64,000 nucleotides of DNA from Actinomycetes bacterium (GCA_021819205.1 JAKARV010000001.1:1-64000); one strand, 5' to 3'. Shown: positions 23,593 to 33,735, numbered from the stretch's first letter. Program-made: numbers and translations. Notes: a model not told the origin generated them from the sequence alone.

Positions 23593-25464
23593 ATGGGTGC
23601 AGTCGGTTTTGTCGTTCTCTTCCCACTTTTGGGCTTCTTGGTCCTGCTCACTTTTGGCAGGCGACTTGGCGATCCGGTTGCCGGATGGCTTGGCACCCTG
23701 GCGGTGTTCGGCAGCTTCGTCTCGGCGATAGTGGTCTGGCTCGCCAGGCTGGGGAATGAGGGTCACCCCTACGTTCTCCGGCTGTTCGATTGGTTCTCCG
23801 CCGGAGGGCTGCACGTCAACGTTAGTTTCCGGGTCGACGGACTTTCGGTGGCTATGATTCTCTTCGTCACCGGGGTGGCTACGCTGATTCACCTCTACTC
23901 CATCGGCTATATGAAGGGTGATCCCCTCTATCATCAGTTCTTCGTCTACCTGAACCTCTTCGTCTTCTCGATGGTGGTTTTGGTGACCGCGAACACCTTG
24001 CCGCTGGCCTTTCTGGGATGGGAGGGTGTCGGTGCCTGCTCGTACTGGCTGATCTCCTTCTGGTTCGAGCGGCCGACGGCGGCTAGCGCCGGGAAAAAAG
24101 CCTTCATCGTCAACCGGATCGGAGATACCGGCTTCCTGCTCGGGACGTTCCTGGTCTTCGAACACCTTGGATCGGTCTCATTCAGCCGCTTGACCGCCGG
24201 ATCGCTCAACCTCTCTCCCGATACCGCCACGGCAATCGTGCTTCTTTTTTTTCTGGCTGCAGCGGGCAAGTCGGCTCAGCTTCCGCTTTTTACCTGGCTT
24301 CTCGACGCGATGGAGGGTCCAACTCCGGTCTCGGCCCTCATCCACGCTGCAACCATGGTTACCGCCGGTGTGTACCTGATGGCTCGGCTGTCGCCAATAC
24401 TTGCTCTTGCCCACACCGCGGATCTGGTCATCGCCATCGTCGGAGTAGCCACCGCCTTCGTGGCTGCGATGGCCGCAACCGCCCAGACCGACATCAAGAA
24501 GATCGTCGCTTACTCCACGGTAAGCCAGCTCGGGTACATGATGCTTGGCATCGGAACCGGTGCCTACACGGCGGCGATCTTTTTGATGATCACTCACGCC
24601 TTCTACAAGGCGCTTATCTTTCTTGGCTCCGGGTCGGTGATCCACTCGCTCAATGGAGAGCAGAACATCAGGAGGATGGGTGCGCTGAAGAAGTACATGC
24701 CGATAACCACGGTGACGATGATTCTCGCCTGGCTCTCAATCGCCGGAGTCCCTCCCTTCTCCGGGTTTTTCTCGAAGGGGGCGGTGCTCGAGAACGCCTT
24801 CGGCGATAGCCCGCTTCTTTGGGCGGCTGGAGTCATCACCGCCTTGCTTACCGCGTACTACATGGGAAGGCTGGTGTACGTGGTCTTCTATGGGACGCCG
24901 CGTTTCGAGGAGGTTACCCACGGGCACGATCCTCACGAGTCGCCCTCGGTGATGACCATTCCTTTGATAGTGCTGGCGGCAGCCGCGGTCATCGGCGGGC
25001 TGCTCAACCTTCCGGTGAGTGGCTTCGGCTTTCTCGGTAGCTGGCTTGCGCCGGTCTTCGGAACCGCACAGGCGGCCTATCCGATGTCCGCCGGTCTGAA
25101 GGACGGTTTGATGGCGACAGATGCGGTTGTCGCTCTGCTCGGAGTTTTCCTCTCCTGGCGTGCCTGGGGGGGCGTTTCGGAGAATCCAGCCCTGGAGCGC
25201 AAGATATTCTTCAACGGCTGGTATATAGATGCCTTTTACGACCGGGCCTTTGCGCGGACTGGAACCGCCGTGGCCGAGGTAGCCGACACGGTGGTCGATA
25301 GGCAGATCGTCGACGGTGCGGTTACTGGAGTGGCAGGAGTCGCCCGGCTGGTGGGCGGGGCTGGGCGCAAGGTCCAATCCGGCCTGGTCCGAAGCTATCT
25401 GCTGATCATGGTTGGCGGGTTGATCGTAATGCTTGGTTACGTACTCACCGTGGCCGCACGATAG
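23593..25464 (+). CDS. nuoL: NADH-quinone oxidoreductase subunit L
   Basis: A 623-residue antiporter-like proton-pumping subunit (ND5 homologue) with about 15 hydrophobic helices plus the C-terminal lateral helix region. Motifs: GWEGVGACSYWLISFWF, LPLFTWLLDAMEGPTPVSAL, HAATMVTAGVYL, and KKIVAYSTVSQLGYM. Starts 2 bp after nuoK with ATG 23593. First of the three homologous pump genes L, M, N. Confidence 0.96.
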   Translation: MGAVGFVVLFPLLGFLVLLTFGRRLGDPVAGWLGTLAVFGSFVSAIVVWLARLGNEGHPYVLRLFDWFSAGGLHVNVSFRVDGLSVAMILFVTGVATLIHLYSIGYMKGDPLYHQFFVYLNLFVFSMVVLVTANTLPLAFLGWEGVGACSYWLISFWFERPTAASAGKKAFIVNRIGDTGFLLGTFLVFEHLGSVSFSRLTAGSLNLSPDTATAIVLLFFLAAAGKSAQLPLFTWLLDAMEGPTPVSALIHAATMVTAGVYLMARLSPILALAHTADLVIAIVGVATAFVAAMAATAQTDIKKIVAYSTVSQLGYMMLGIGTGAYTAAIFLMITHAFYKALIFLGSGSVIHSLNGEQNIRRMGALKKYMPITTVTMILAWLSIAGVPPFSGFFSKGAVLENAFGDSPLLWAAGVITALLTAYYMGRLVYVVFYGTPRFEEVTHGHDPHESPSVMTIPLIVLAAAAVIGGLLNLPVSGFGFLGSWLAPVFGTAQAAYPMSAGLKDGLMATDAVVALLGVFLSWRAWGGVSENPALERKIFFNGWYIDAFYDRAFARTGTAVAEVADTVVDRQIVDGAVTGVAGVARLVGGAGRKVQSGLVRSYLLIMVGGLIVMLGYVLTVAAR

Positions 25465-25475
25465 AGGGGTAGTTT

Positions 25476-27002
25476 ATGGGTTATCTCGATTGGTTGATAG
25501 CTGTACCGGCGGTGGGGGCGCTGGTGGTTCCGTTTATTCCGGTCTCCGAAGAGCGGCGAAGCCTGATTCGCGGTTTTGGGCTGGCGATCTCTCTTGTGGA
25601 GCTGGTGCTGGCGGCGGTGGTGGGGGTTCAGTTCAACTCGCACGCGTCCGGGTATCAGTTCGTCACCGACGTTCACTGGATTCAGAGCTTCGGGGTCAGC
25701 TGGTTCTTGGGGGCTGACGGGATTACCCTGGTGTTGATCCTGCTTACCGCGCTGCTTTTTGTTATTGCGATGTTCGCAATGAAGGGGGTCAAAGACTTCC
25801 GCGCATACGTGGGGTGGATGCTTCTGCTTGAAGCGGCGTGCATGGGCAGCTTTACCTCGCTCGACCTGTTTGCCTTCTTTGTCTTCTTCGAACTCACCCT
25901 GATACCGAGCTACTTCCTCATTGCCGACTTTGGAATGGGGGCGTCGGGAAAAGCGGCGGTAAAGTTTTTCGTCTACACCTTTGCGGGGTCTGCCCTCCTG
26001 CTGGTGGGCATCGTGTCACTGGTCTTCATCCATGACTCAGAGACCCACAGGCTTACATTTTCGCTTCCGGCGCTGATGGATACCCACCTATCCGGAACAA
26101 CCCAGCTCTTGCTCTTCTTGGCCTTTACTGCCGCCTTTGCGGTCAAAACTCCAATCTTTCCATTTCATACCTGGTCTCCAGATGCTTATCGGGCGGCTCC
26201 GATACCAGCTGTGGTAATGCTCGCTGGGGTCATGGCCAAGCTGGGAAGCTACGGTATCATCCGCTTTGACCTCGAACTCTTTCCTTCAACCGCCCGCTCG
26301 CTCGCCTGGCTTATGCTTACCCTTGCCGTGATCGGGATCCTGTACGGGGCGGTTGTGGCGGCTGGGGAGCGCGATTTGGGGCGGTTGGTAGCCTACTCTT
26401 CGCTCTCGCACATGGGTTTTATCGTTCTTGGAATCTTTGCCTTCTCGACCGAGGGGATGTCCGGGTCGATCCTGCAGATGGTGAACCACGGAATCTACAC
26501 CGCCGCTCTCTTCCTGCTTCTGGGAATGATCTACGAGCGGCGCGGAACCCTCGACATGGCCAAGCTGGGAGGGTTGCAGAAACGTGCCCCTATCTTTGCG
26601 GCGGTATTCATGCTGGTGGTCATGGCTTCGGTCGGACTTCCAGGGCTAAACGGCTTTATCGGGGAATTTCTGATCCTTGTGGGTACCTTCATCACCCACA
26701 GGTGGTGGGCGGTTGTGGCGGTCGCTGGTGTAGTAGCATCGGCGGTATACATGCTCTGGGCCTACCAGCGGGTGTTCCATCGCAGTCAAGCCGATGCTTC
26801 TCCATTTGGCGAGATCAAGCTCAAGGAGGCGCTGCTGGTGGCGCCGCTACTTGCGCTTATCGTGCTGCTGGGGCTGTACCCTGCCCCGCTGCTCGCCAGG
26901 ATCGACCCAACGGCGTCCGCGGTGGTGCAGCACGTCCTTGCGGCCAAGGGGCCGGTTTCGGATGGAGCGTCCCTTCCAGCGGTAGTTAAAGGAGTGAAGT
27001 GA
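25476..27002 (+). CDS. nuoM: NADH-quinone oxidoreductase subunit M
   Basis: A 508-residue antiporter-like subunit (ND4 homologue) with about 14 hydrophobic helices. Motifs: FFVFFELTLIPSYFLI (with the key membrane Glu), KTPIFPFHTWSPDAYRAAP, and LVAYSSLSHMGFIVLGI. ATG 25476 lies 11 bp after nuoL; its stop overlaps the nuoN start as GTGA. Confidence 0.96.
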   Translation: MGYLDWLIAVPAVGALVVPFIPVSEERRSLIRGFGLAISLVELVLAAVVGVQFNSHASGYQFVTDVHWIQSFGVSWFLGADGITLVLILLTALLFVIAMFAMKGVKDFRAYVGWMLLLEAACMGSFTSLDLFAFFVFFELTLIPSYFLIADFGMGASGKAAVKFFVYTFAGSALLLVGIVSLVFIHDSETHRLTFSLPALMDTHLSGTTQLLLFLAFTAAFAVKTPIFPFHTWSPDAYRAAPIPAVVMLAGVMAKLGSYGIIRFDLELFPSTARSLAWLMLTLAVIGILYGAVVAAGERDLGRLVAYSSLSHMGFIVLGIFAFSTEGMSGSILQMVNHGIYTAALFLLLGMIYERRGTLDMAKLGGLQKRAPIFAAVFMLVVMASVGLPGLNGFIGEFLILVGTFITHRWWAVVAVAGVVASAVYMLWAYQRVFHRSQADASPFGEIKLKEALLVAPLLALIVLLGLYPAPLLARIDPTASAVVQHVLAAKGPVSDGASLPAVVKGVK

Positions 27003-28543
27003 TCTTCGCAAACGTTCTTTCGCAGCTGCCCATCGCGTTGCCCGCAATCTCTTACAAGGCTGTCGCGCCGGAGCTGGTCCTCTTTGGTGGTGCGCTGCTG
27101 ATCCTGCTGGTTTCAGCCACGGTTGGCAAGAGGGAACTGCCCGGGCTCTATCGGGCAATTGCGCTGGTCGCCGCTTTGGCTGAGGGCGGATTCTCTGGAT
27201 ACCAGCTCTATCTTGCTCAAGGCGCAAAGGCCTCGCTCGCCGTTGCCGGTGCCATTGCTTACGATGGGTTCTCGGCGTTTGCAGGCATCGTCGTTGCCGC
27301 GATTCTGCTTCTAGCGATTCTTATCGGCCCGGGCTTTATAAAACGGATCGCCGGAGATGGACCCGAGTTCTTGGTGTTGATGCTGATCTCGGCGATGGGT
27401 GCCACGGTGATGGCGCAAGGCGAGGATCTTATCGTGATTTTTATCGGCTTGGAGATCCTATCGATCGCTCTCTACGTTATGGTCGGATACCGCATCGGCG
27501 ACGGCTTGGCGCGCGAGGCGGCTTTCAAGTACTTTATTCTCGGGGGGTTCTCTTCGGCCATCTTCCTCTACGGCATTGCGCTCGTCTATGGGGCGACCGG
27601 GACCACCAACCTTGCAAAAATTGGGGCCTTCTTGGCCTTGAACGTGCTAACCCACGATGGCGTCCTGCTCTTTGGGCTTGCGCTTCTTCTCCTTGGTTTT
27701 GGTTTCAAGGTATCAGCGGTTCCGTTTCATTTGTGGTCGCCAGACGTCTACCAGGGGGCTCCGACTTCGGTTACCGGATATATGGCCGCGATGGCCAAGG
27801 TTGGGGCATTTGCCGCCTTGATCAGGGTATTTGATATAGCTTTTGCCGGGCAGATCGTGCAGTGGCGCCCGATAGTCGTAGGTCTTGCGATTCTTTCCAT
27901 GGTCTTTGGCGCGCTCTTTGCGCTTCGGCAACGGGAGTTGAAGAAGATCCTCGCCTACTCCTCGATCAACCACGCCGGCTTCATCCTGCTCGGAGTTTAC
28001 GCCGGTACCGCAGCGGCAATCTCAAATACGCTGTTTTACCTGATTGCATACGCCGTTATCGTGGTGGGGACGTTCGGACTGGTTTCGATCGTTCAGGATT
28101 CGATCGGCGTTTCCGAGGGATCGTGCTCGCTTGACCAGCTTCGGGGGCTCGCGCGGTCGCGCCCCGCTTTGGCGACTGTGACGGCGATCATGGTGCTGGC
28201 ACAGGCGGGCGCCCCGTTTACTACCGGCTTTCTCGCCAAGTTCTCGATCATCGTCTCAGTGGTGGAGATTCGCGAGTATTGGGTAGCCGTGGTGGCGATG
28301 CTGTCGGCCGCGATCGCGGTCGCCTTCTACTTGCGGATCGTGCTCGCGATGTTCCGTGGCGAGCCGGAGGAGGTGGAGGGGGAGCGGGTACTCGCCATCC
28401 AAGGGGCGGCGACCGAGGCACCGGCCAGGCGGCAGGCCCTGGCTTGGATCGGGGTGTCGCTTTCGCTGGTCTTCACCGTGGGCTTTGGCATCTTCCCACA
28501 GCCTCTGCTCGACTTGGCCGCCCGCGCGCATATCGTTGGCTAG
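26999..28543 (+). CDS. nuoN: NADH-quinone oxidoreductase subunit N
   Basis: A 514-residue antiporter-like subunit (ND2 homologue), about 14 hydrophobic helices. Motifs: IFIGLEILSIALYVMVGY, AVPFHLWSPDVYQGAPT and KKILAYSSINHAGFILLG. GTG 26999 overlaps the nuoM stop. It ends the operon: the next gene is convergent and their stops overlap by 4 bp, leaving no room for a free-standing terminator. Confidence 0.95.
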   Translation: MIFANVLSQLPIALPAISYKAVAPELVLFGGALLILLVSATVGKRELPGLYRAIALVAALAEGGFSGYQLYLAQGAKASLAVAGAIAYDGFSAFAGIVVAAILLLAILIGPGFIKRIAGDGPEFLVLMLISAMGATVMAQGEDLIVIFIGLEILSIALYVMVGYRIGDGLAREAAFKYFILGGFSSAIFLYGIALVYGATGTTNLAKIGAFLALNVLTHDGVLLFGLALLLLGFGFKVSAVPFHLWSPDVYQGAPTSVTGYMAAMAKVGAFAALIRVFDIAFAGQIVQWRPIVVGLAILSMVFGALFALRQRELKKILAYSSINHAGFILLGVYAGTAAAISNTLFYLIAYAVIVVGTFGLVSIVQDSIGVSEGSCSLDQLRGLARSRPALATVTAIMVLAQAGAPFTTGFLAKFSIIVSVVEIREYWVAVVAMLSAAIAVAFYLRIVLAMFRGEPEEVEGERVLAIQGAATEAPARRQALAWIGVSLSLVFTVGFGIFPQPLLDLAARAHIVG

Positions 28544-31413
28544 CCGAGCCGGGGTTGTTCTCCGTCGGAGATCAGGCGCCCGATAATCGGAAGATCCCAG
28601 AGCGACTCGGCTCGCGCCACCGCGATGGCGATCTGGGGAAGATGCTCGATGGCATCTATCGCCAAAAACCGGGGCTCCCACTCCGGATCAAACTTTGAGT
28701 TGAATCGGAAGAGCGATTCAATCTGCATCGAATCCGAGAGCCGCCCGAGCATCCAACGCTCCATCCGCACCCCGAGCGAGGCCTCCTCTGTGCTTGCCAG
28801 CACCGCCCGCATGGCGGCGAAGTTGAGGCTTAGGTGTTTGAAGCCGCGCAAGTGGAGTTCGCGAATGGTCTCGACGATGAGAAGGTCAAACATGCCATTG
28901 GGGTGGTTCTGGAGGTTTCTTCGCATCAGGTCGAGAGAGTATCCTTCGACCGCCGGCGCCGGCACCCACTGGCAGAAACCGGAGATCCGGCCGTCCGGCC
29001 CGGTGCAGACGCTCATGAGGAGTTCGTTGTCGCGGGGATCAAAAATCCTTCCCAACGTCATCGAGAAGCCCCGTTCCCGGTCTCCTCTCCGGGACTCTCG
29101 CATGACCGCCAGTACCTCTCTCCTTTGCGACTCGTCGAGATCAAGCGGATTGAGGATTTTGACCGTATAACCGTATTTGGTCATCCGGCTGACAGCTTGG
29201 CGAAGGCTTTTGTGGGCTTTGCCGGAGAGGTTCAACGGCGATAAGGTTACGAGCGCTTCGTCGCCGATGTAAAAGGTGCGCATCTTCAATTCGCGGTAAG
29301 CCTGCTCCCACTCGCGGCTAGCGCCGAGAATTGCCACCGCCCTTCCGGATCGAACCGTCTCGTGGTAGAACTCGGCAAACTCATGGCGCGCCCGCGCAGA
29401 AGGGCCGATCGGGTCGGGGGAGACGATGACCGTCGAGCCGAAGTCTCCGTATGCGATCAAGGTTGAGTGGCGGATGCGGTGAACCTTGTCCTCCCGTATC
29501 GCGAAGTAGTCGAGGGTTCCTTGCGCATACCGCTGCAAAATGCGCTTGGCCTCGGACTCCCGCGGAAGCTCGAGAAGATCGGCAGGGATGCGTTTGCGGT
29601 ACGGAGCGAGAACGGACCAGACCAGCGCGAAGAGGAGCACGACGCCGGAGAGCGTAAGGGCATCCTGGAACTTTCCCCGATTGAAGGGAGGTGGTACGCC
29701 CGATGCCAATCCAGCGGCTGAGCTGGCGATCGCAACTATTGCGTGGGTGAGCGAGTACGGGGCTCCGCGGTGAAGGGCAACGTGGTCGATCAGCGATGCC
29801 AAGGTAGCGACTGCTAGAAGGATGGCGGCCGTAACGGCGACTCGGATGACGGAGGCGATTCGGCGCCGCTCGCTTCCGGGCTGATCGAATGCACCGCGGC
29901 GCATATAAAGGGCTAGCGCGGCCGACAGGAGCAGGACGGTGGCGACCAGGTTCAAGCCCCTGGCCACGTTGGAAAAGATGGCGATGGCGAGCAGCGCCAG
30001 CGAGATCTGGAAAGAACGGCGCTGCCCCTGCCGCAGCCCGTCGGCCAGCGCGATCAGGGCGACCCCGGCGGCGGCGGAGATGGCATCGGCGTAGCGAGGG
30101 AAAGCCGGAAGCTCCGGGATCACGGTATGGATGAGATGGAGATGGCGAGAGAGCGGGGGGAGCAGCGCCGAGACCAGCTCGGCAAGGCCGGCGATAGCAA
30201 GTATCGCGGCGACCAAGCGCCTTGAAGATGCGCTTTTCCCGAGGGCGTCCTGAAGCCTCGGCCATCTGGGCCCCTCGGGTACGGATGCGAGGGTCCGGCT
30301 TGCGGTCGTCGGCCTGAAGGCGAGGCGGCCAAGGAGCCGGGGAAAGGGTTCGGAACCGCTCTCCTGCAGGCGCATGCGCAACTCGGCTCCGCCCTCGATC
30401 TCCAGCCAGGTGACCGAGTGAACGCGGCGGTAGATTGGCATGAACGGTACCCGCAGTTGGACTGGCTTGACCGTCTCGCGGAAGATGCCTGGGCAGGCGT
30501 ATACTCCGGCTCCGACTTGAGCAAGTTCGGCGCTCATTCCAGCGCCGCTGATCAAGCCCGAGTAGCCTTGACTCAGGTAGTCGTCGAGCCGGAGCCGGTC
30601 GGCGGCGTTGGCATCGGCGGCCCCAAAGGCCGAGGCGAGCGGCTGGTCGAGGATGCCGAGCAACGCTCTGCTGGTGGCGATCGATACCGCAATGACCAAG
30701 AGCAAATCGAGGATGAAGGTTACCGCGATCAGGCTTCCCCGTCCCAGCACCGGGGAGTTGCGGAGGTGTGAGAGCACCGGAAGGTTGAGCAGAATTGGAA
30801 TTCTGATAGCGGTGACAGCGGCTAGCGGAAGCAGGATCCAGGGCGCGAGCGCACGCATCCTATGGTAAAGGGTCCTCGAAACCAGGTAGCGGGAGATCGG
30901 CTCGCCCGGATCAAGATCCAGCGCGTCCTCCAGATACCGGGTCTGCGCGGCAAGCCGTCCCAGCACACTGCGGCGGACGATCGCGTCGGGAAGGTTCTCT
31001 CGCGGCGTGCCCGCCTCAAGCCTCAGGCTGGCTGGCCGGCCCCCGGCGTGGTAGCGAAGGTTCACGCCGTCGGCCACCGTCAATGGGATAGCGAAACTGG
31101 TGGAGAGATCGTTATTGGCGAACAACTCCCGTTCGGAGTCCCCCGGTACGATCACCGCGCTCGCCGGTACGGCTGCCAACTGGGCCATTACCGGAGAGGA
31201 GGTTGCCAGCTCCCGAGCCTCGACAACACCCTGATCTGGATCGAAAAGGTTTCCCAGCACGATCACAAAATCCTCGGAAGTCAAATCTGAAGTGGCGCTT
31301 TTCAGGAAGGATGCCGCGTCTTCTGATGGCCGGTCCTTTCTGAGCAGGAGGTTTCCCAGCACGACCGCTCGAGATCCTGGCGCGATGTCAAGGTCGATCC
31401 CGAGCAGCGACAT
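28540..31413 (-). CDS. MprF-like DUF2156 membrane protein with degenerate phosphoesterase N-terminus
   Basis: A 957-residue protein in three parts. Residues 1-150 look like a calcineurin phosphoesterase fold with its motifs altered: VVLGNLLLRKD, VLGNLFDPDQ in place of GD, and VIVPGDSERELF in place of GNHD, so metal binding is doubtful. Residues about 190-650 hold several hydrophobic helices. Residues 650-957 are the DUF2156 / lysylphosphatidylglycerol synthetase C-terminal domain (paired GNAT folds): YGDFGSTVIVSPDPIGP, RTFYIGDEALVTL, SGFCQWVPAP, GMFDLLIVETI. MprF enzymes transfer amino acids from tRNA to phosphatidylglycerol and flip the product. Here the activity is inferred from the C-terminal domain alone. 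It is followed, on its upstream side, by yajQ. Confidence 0.72.
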   Translation of the reverse strand: MSLLGIDLDIAPGSRAVVLGNLLLRKDRPSEDAASFLKSATSDLTSEDFVIVLGNLFDPDQGVVEARELATSSPVMAQLAAVPASAVIVPGDSERELFANNDLSTSFAIPLTVADGVNLRYHAGGRPASLRLEAGTPRENLPDAIVRRSVLGRLAAQTRYLEDALDLDPGEPISRYLVSRTLYHRMRALAPWILLPLAAVTAIRIPILLNLPVLSHLRNSPVLGRGSLIAVTFILDLLLVIAVSIATSRALLGILDQPLASAFGAADANAADRLRLDDYLSQGYSGLISGAGMSAELAQVGAGVYACPGIFRETVKPVQLRVPFMPIYRRVHSVTWLEIEGGAELRMRLQESGSEPFPRLLGRLAFRPTTASRTLASVPEGPRWPRLQDALGKSASSRRLVAAILAIAGLAELVSALLPPLSRHLHLIHTVIPELPAFPRYADAISAAAGVALIALADGLRQGQRRSFQISLALLAIAIFSNVARGLNLVATVLLLSAALALYMRRGAFDQPGSERRRIASVIRVAVTAAILLAVATLASLIDHVALHRGAPYSLTHAIVAIASSAAGLASGVPPPFNRGKFQDALTLSGVVLLFALVWSVLAPYRKRIPADLLELPRESEAKRILQRYAQGTLDYFAIREDKVHRIRHSTLIAYGDFGSTVIVSPDPIGPSARARHEFAEFYHETVRSGRAVAILGASREWEQAYRELKMRTFYIGDEALVTLSPLNLSGKAHKSLRQAVSRMTKYGYTVKILNPLDLDESQRREVLAVMRESRRGDRERGFSMTLGRIFDPRDNELLMSVCTGPDGRISGFCQWVPAPAVEGYSLDLMRRNLQNHPNGMFDLLIVETIRELHLRGFKHLSLNFAAMRAVLASTEEASLGVRMERWMLGRLSDSMQIESLFRFNSKFDPEWEPRFLAIDAIEHLPQIAIAVARAESLWDLPIIGRLISDGEQPRLG

Positions 31414-31425
31414 AGGTCAGATCGG

Positions 31426-31920
31426 TCAGTCCCGGAAGTTCACGTACTGGAGCGGGATGTCGGTAACGCTCTCTTTTAGATAGGCGATCGCGCTCTGGAG
31501 TTCGTCGCGCTTTTTGGAAGTCAGCCGGACCCGGTCCCCCTGGATCTGCGCCTGCACTCCCTTGAGGGTCGACCCCTTGATCGCCGCGGTAACCTGCTTC
31601 GCCCGGTCTCCCTCGAGGCCCGAGATCAGCTTCACCACCTGCCGGACCGTGCCTTTTGCCGCCTCCTCGACTTTGCCACGGTCGAGGACCTTGAGCGAGA
31701 TCGATCTTTTGACCAGCCTCTCCTCGAGGACGGTCATTGTCGCCCGGAGCCGGTCTTCGGTCGAGGATGTCAGGGTCAGCAAGCTCTCCTTTTCGGAGAA
31801 ATGGATCGCCGACCCGGTTCCCTTGAAGTCGAAACGCGTGGTCAGCTCCCGCGAGGCTTGGTCTACCGCATTTTTCACTTCTTGCATGTCAATTTCGGAG
31901 ACTACGTCGAAGGATGGCAT
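31426..31920 (-). CDS. YajQ-family nucleotide-binding protein
   Basis: A 164-residue YajQ/DUF520 protein of normal length. It starts MPSFDVVSEIDMQEVKNAVDQ and keeps the family blocks RFDFKGTGS, GSTLKGVQAQIQGDRVRLT and KKRDELQ. YajQ proteins have two RNA-binding-like folds; in Xanthomonas a homologue binds cyclic di-GMP and acts on transcription, but many homologues have no proven ligand. Same strand as the DUF2156 gene, 12 bp upstream of it, so the two are probably co-transcribed. Confidence 0.93.
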   Translation of the reverse strand: MPSFDVVSEIDMQEVKNAVDQASRELTTRFDFKGTGSAIHFSEKESLLTLTSSTEDRLRATMTVLEERLVKRSISLKVLDRGKVEEAAKGTVRQVVKLISGLEGDRAKQVTAAIKGSTLKGVQAQIQGDRVRLTSKKRDELQSAIAYLKESVTDIPLQYVNFRD

Positions 31921-31946
31921 GACTCCAGACTATTATCTCTAGGGCT

Positions 31947-32032
31947 GGGTCGGTGCCCGAGTGGCCAATGGGAGCAGACTGTAAATCTGCCGGCGTACGC
32001 CTACGGGGGTTCGAATCCCTCCCGGCCCACCA
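31947..32032 (+). tRNA. tRNA-Tyr (anticodon GTA), CCA encoded
   Basis: A class II tRNA: acceptor GGGTCGG pairs with CCGGCCC (one U-G pair), discriminator A and encoded CCA. The anticodon stem GCAGA/TCTGC encloses CTGTAAA (GTA). A long variable arm follows (CGGCGTACGCCTAC), then the T arm with GGTTCGAATCC. Long variable arm plus GTA anticodon identify tyrosine. Confidence 0.96.
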
Positions 32033-32151
32033 GCGCCGTTTCGACATGGCGATCATCGCAAGTCGTGGGGTTGGAAGTTTAAACTTCGCTTACTGGCACC
32101 GGGGAACCGTTGCAGTAGTTTCTGCTAGAGTATTTCGGATGGTGGTGGTCT

Positions 32152-33735
32152 TTGGCTGCTAGGCTGACCTGGAGTTCTGCGGTTGATGTCTTGGAGAGGC
32201 TCGATCGCGTGGTGGTCAGGGTCTCGTCTTGGGTGCCTCACGATGCCTTCATGGAGCTGAATCCGCTGCCGGTGGGGTTCTTGGGATCGTTGCTGGTGAT
32301 GCTGGGGTCGTTCCAGGCCAACTCGCCGTTCACGTCGAAGATTCCGGGCTCTTGGTACATAGGGGTACCTACCTCCCCACACCCTGGGAACCTTTTTATC
32401 GAGCTTGGCGCAAATGCGCTGGTTTACTTGGGTCTCTTCCTCACCGGCTTGGCGTGGGTCAGGCTCGTTTCCGGCGTGCGCCGTGGCGAGGCGATCGAGC
32501 GGCCGTGGCTGCTCTTCTGGCTGTGGGTCCTCCCGCTGATGGTGGCGGGGCCACTTTTTTCGCGGGACGTCTACTCCTATGCCGCCCAGGGCCAGATGGT
32601 AAGCCAGGGGATATCTCCCTACAAGGGAGGTCCGTCACTCCTTGGCACCTCTTCCTTCTTGCCGACAGTGGATCCGCTCTGGGGTAGCGCGAAGGCACCC
32701 TACGGACCACTCTTCCTGATCCTGGATGGAGCCTTGGTAACCCTTTCCGGGCACTCTCCGCTCCTATCGGTTCTTTTTTTGCGGTTGGTGGCGCTCGGTT
32801 CGGTGGTGGCCATCGGGTTTTTCATTCGCCGAATCGCGACCATTATGGGCGTGGATCGAGATCTGGCCTTCGTTCTTTCCGCCGCCAACCCGGTACTTCT
32901 CTACACCTTCGCCTCTGCTGGGCATAACGATGCCCTAATGACCGCGTTGATGGTGGCGGGTATATACCTGTTCCTGAAGGACCGCAGATTCTTCGGAATC
33001 GTTGTTGTTGCCCTCGCCGCCTCGGTGAAGGTTCCCGCCATTATTGCTATCGGATTCATGGGCTACAACTGGACCCGCTCCTCCGCTGCCATAGACAAGA
33101 TGCGTGGGCTGCTAATCGCCATGATGATCACCGCGGCCACCTTCGTCCTGCTCGGTTACGCCAGCCACTTCGGCCTCGGCTGGATCCCGGCGCTGTCGAC
33201 CCCGGGTTCGGTGCTCTCGTTCGAGGATCCGATCGACGCCATTGGCTTTTCTCTGGGATCGCTGGTCAAGTTGGTCGGCCTTGGGGCCGGGCCAAGCCTG
33301 GTGGTGGGCGGTCTGCGGATAATCGGGGATTTGGCGGTCCTCGTGGTCGGTGCATTTGCCATCCTGGGCAGCAACGCGAAGACGATGCTCCGGCTTGCCG
33401 GCGTGATGCTCATTGTGACCGTAGTACTCGGTCCGGTCATCTGGCCCTGGTACTTGGGGTGGGGAATCGTGCTTTTATCGCTTGGCGCAGGCGAACTGGT
33501 CTCTGACTTCTTGATTGCGCTCACCCTATCTGCACTTCCAATCGATCTGCTGGGATTGCCCACCGTGCTCGCCTGGTTCGGCTATCTGGTCTTGCTGGTT
33601 ATTGTTTGGCGCTTCCGCGACCACCTGGCAAGGGAGTTCAAAGAGGCGTGGTTGCGGGTGCGTTTGGCGCTTGACGAACTCCTCCCTAGCCGCGTAGCGG
33701 GCCGGTTGCCGGCTGCTTTTCGGATTGAGCGTTAA
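32152..33735 (+). CDS. Polyprenol-phosphomannose-dependent alpha-1,6-mannosyltransferase, MptB-like
   Basis: A 527-residue polytopic membrane protein with 12 or so hydrophobic helices. The GT-C loop GPLFSRDVYSYAAQGQMVSQ and GISPYKGGP is the hallmark of actinobacterial MptA/MptB transferases, which add alpha-1,6-mannose from polyprenyl-phosphomannose to lipoglycans outside the membrane. Further segments APYGPLFLILDGA and FASAGHNDALMTALMVAG also fit. In this organism the product may be another membrane mannan. The start is a TTG at 32152 with a weak ribosome site, so the first residues are uncertain. It overlaps the glycosylase gene by 11 bp. Confidence 0.78.
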   Translation: MAARLTWSSAVDVLERLDRVVVRVSSWVPHDAFMELNPLPVGFLGSLLVMLGSFQANSPFTSKIPGSWYIGVPTSPHPGNLFIELGANALVYLGLFLTGLAWVRLVSGVRRGEAIERPWLLFWLWVLPLMVAGPLFSRDVYSYAAQGQMVSQGISPYKGGPSLLGTSSFLPTVDPLWGSAKAPYGPLFLILDGALVTLSGHSPLLSVLFLRLVALGSVVAIGFFIRRIATIMGVDRDLAFVLSAANPVLLYTFASAGHNDALMTALMVAGIYLFLKDRRFFGIVVVALAASVKVPAIIAIGFMGYNWTRSSAAIDKMRGLLIAMMITAATFVLLGYASHFGLGWIPALSTPGSVLSFEDPIDAIGFSLGSLVKLVGLGAGPSLVVGGLRIIGDLAVLVVGAFAILGSNAKTMLRLAGVMLIVTVVLGPVIWPWYLGWGIVLLSLGAGELVSDFLIALTLSALPIDLLGLPTVLAWFGYLVLLVIVWRFRDHLAREFKEAWLRVRLALDELLPSRVAGRLPAAFRIER

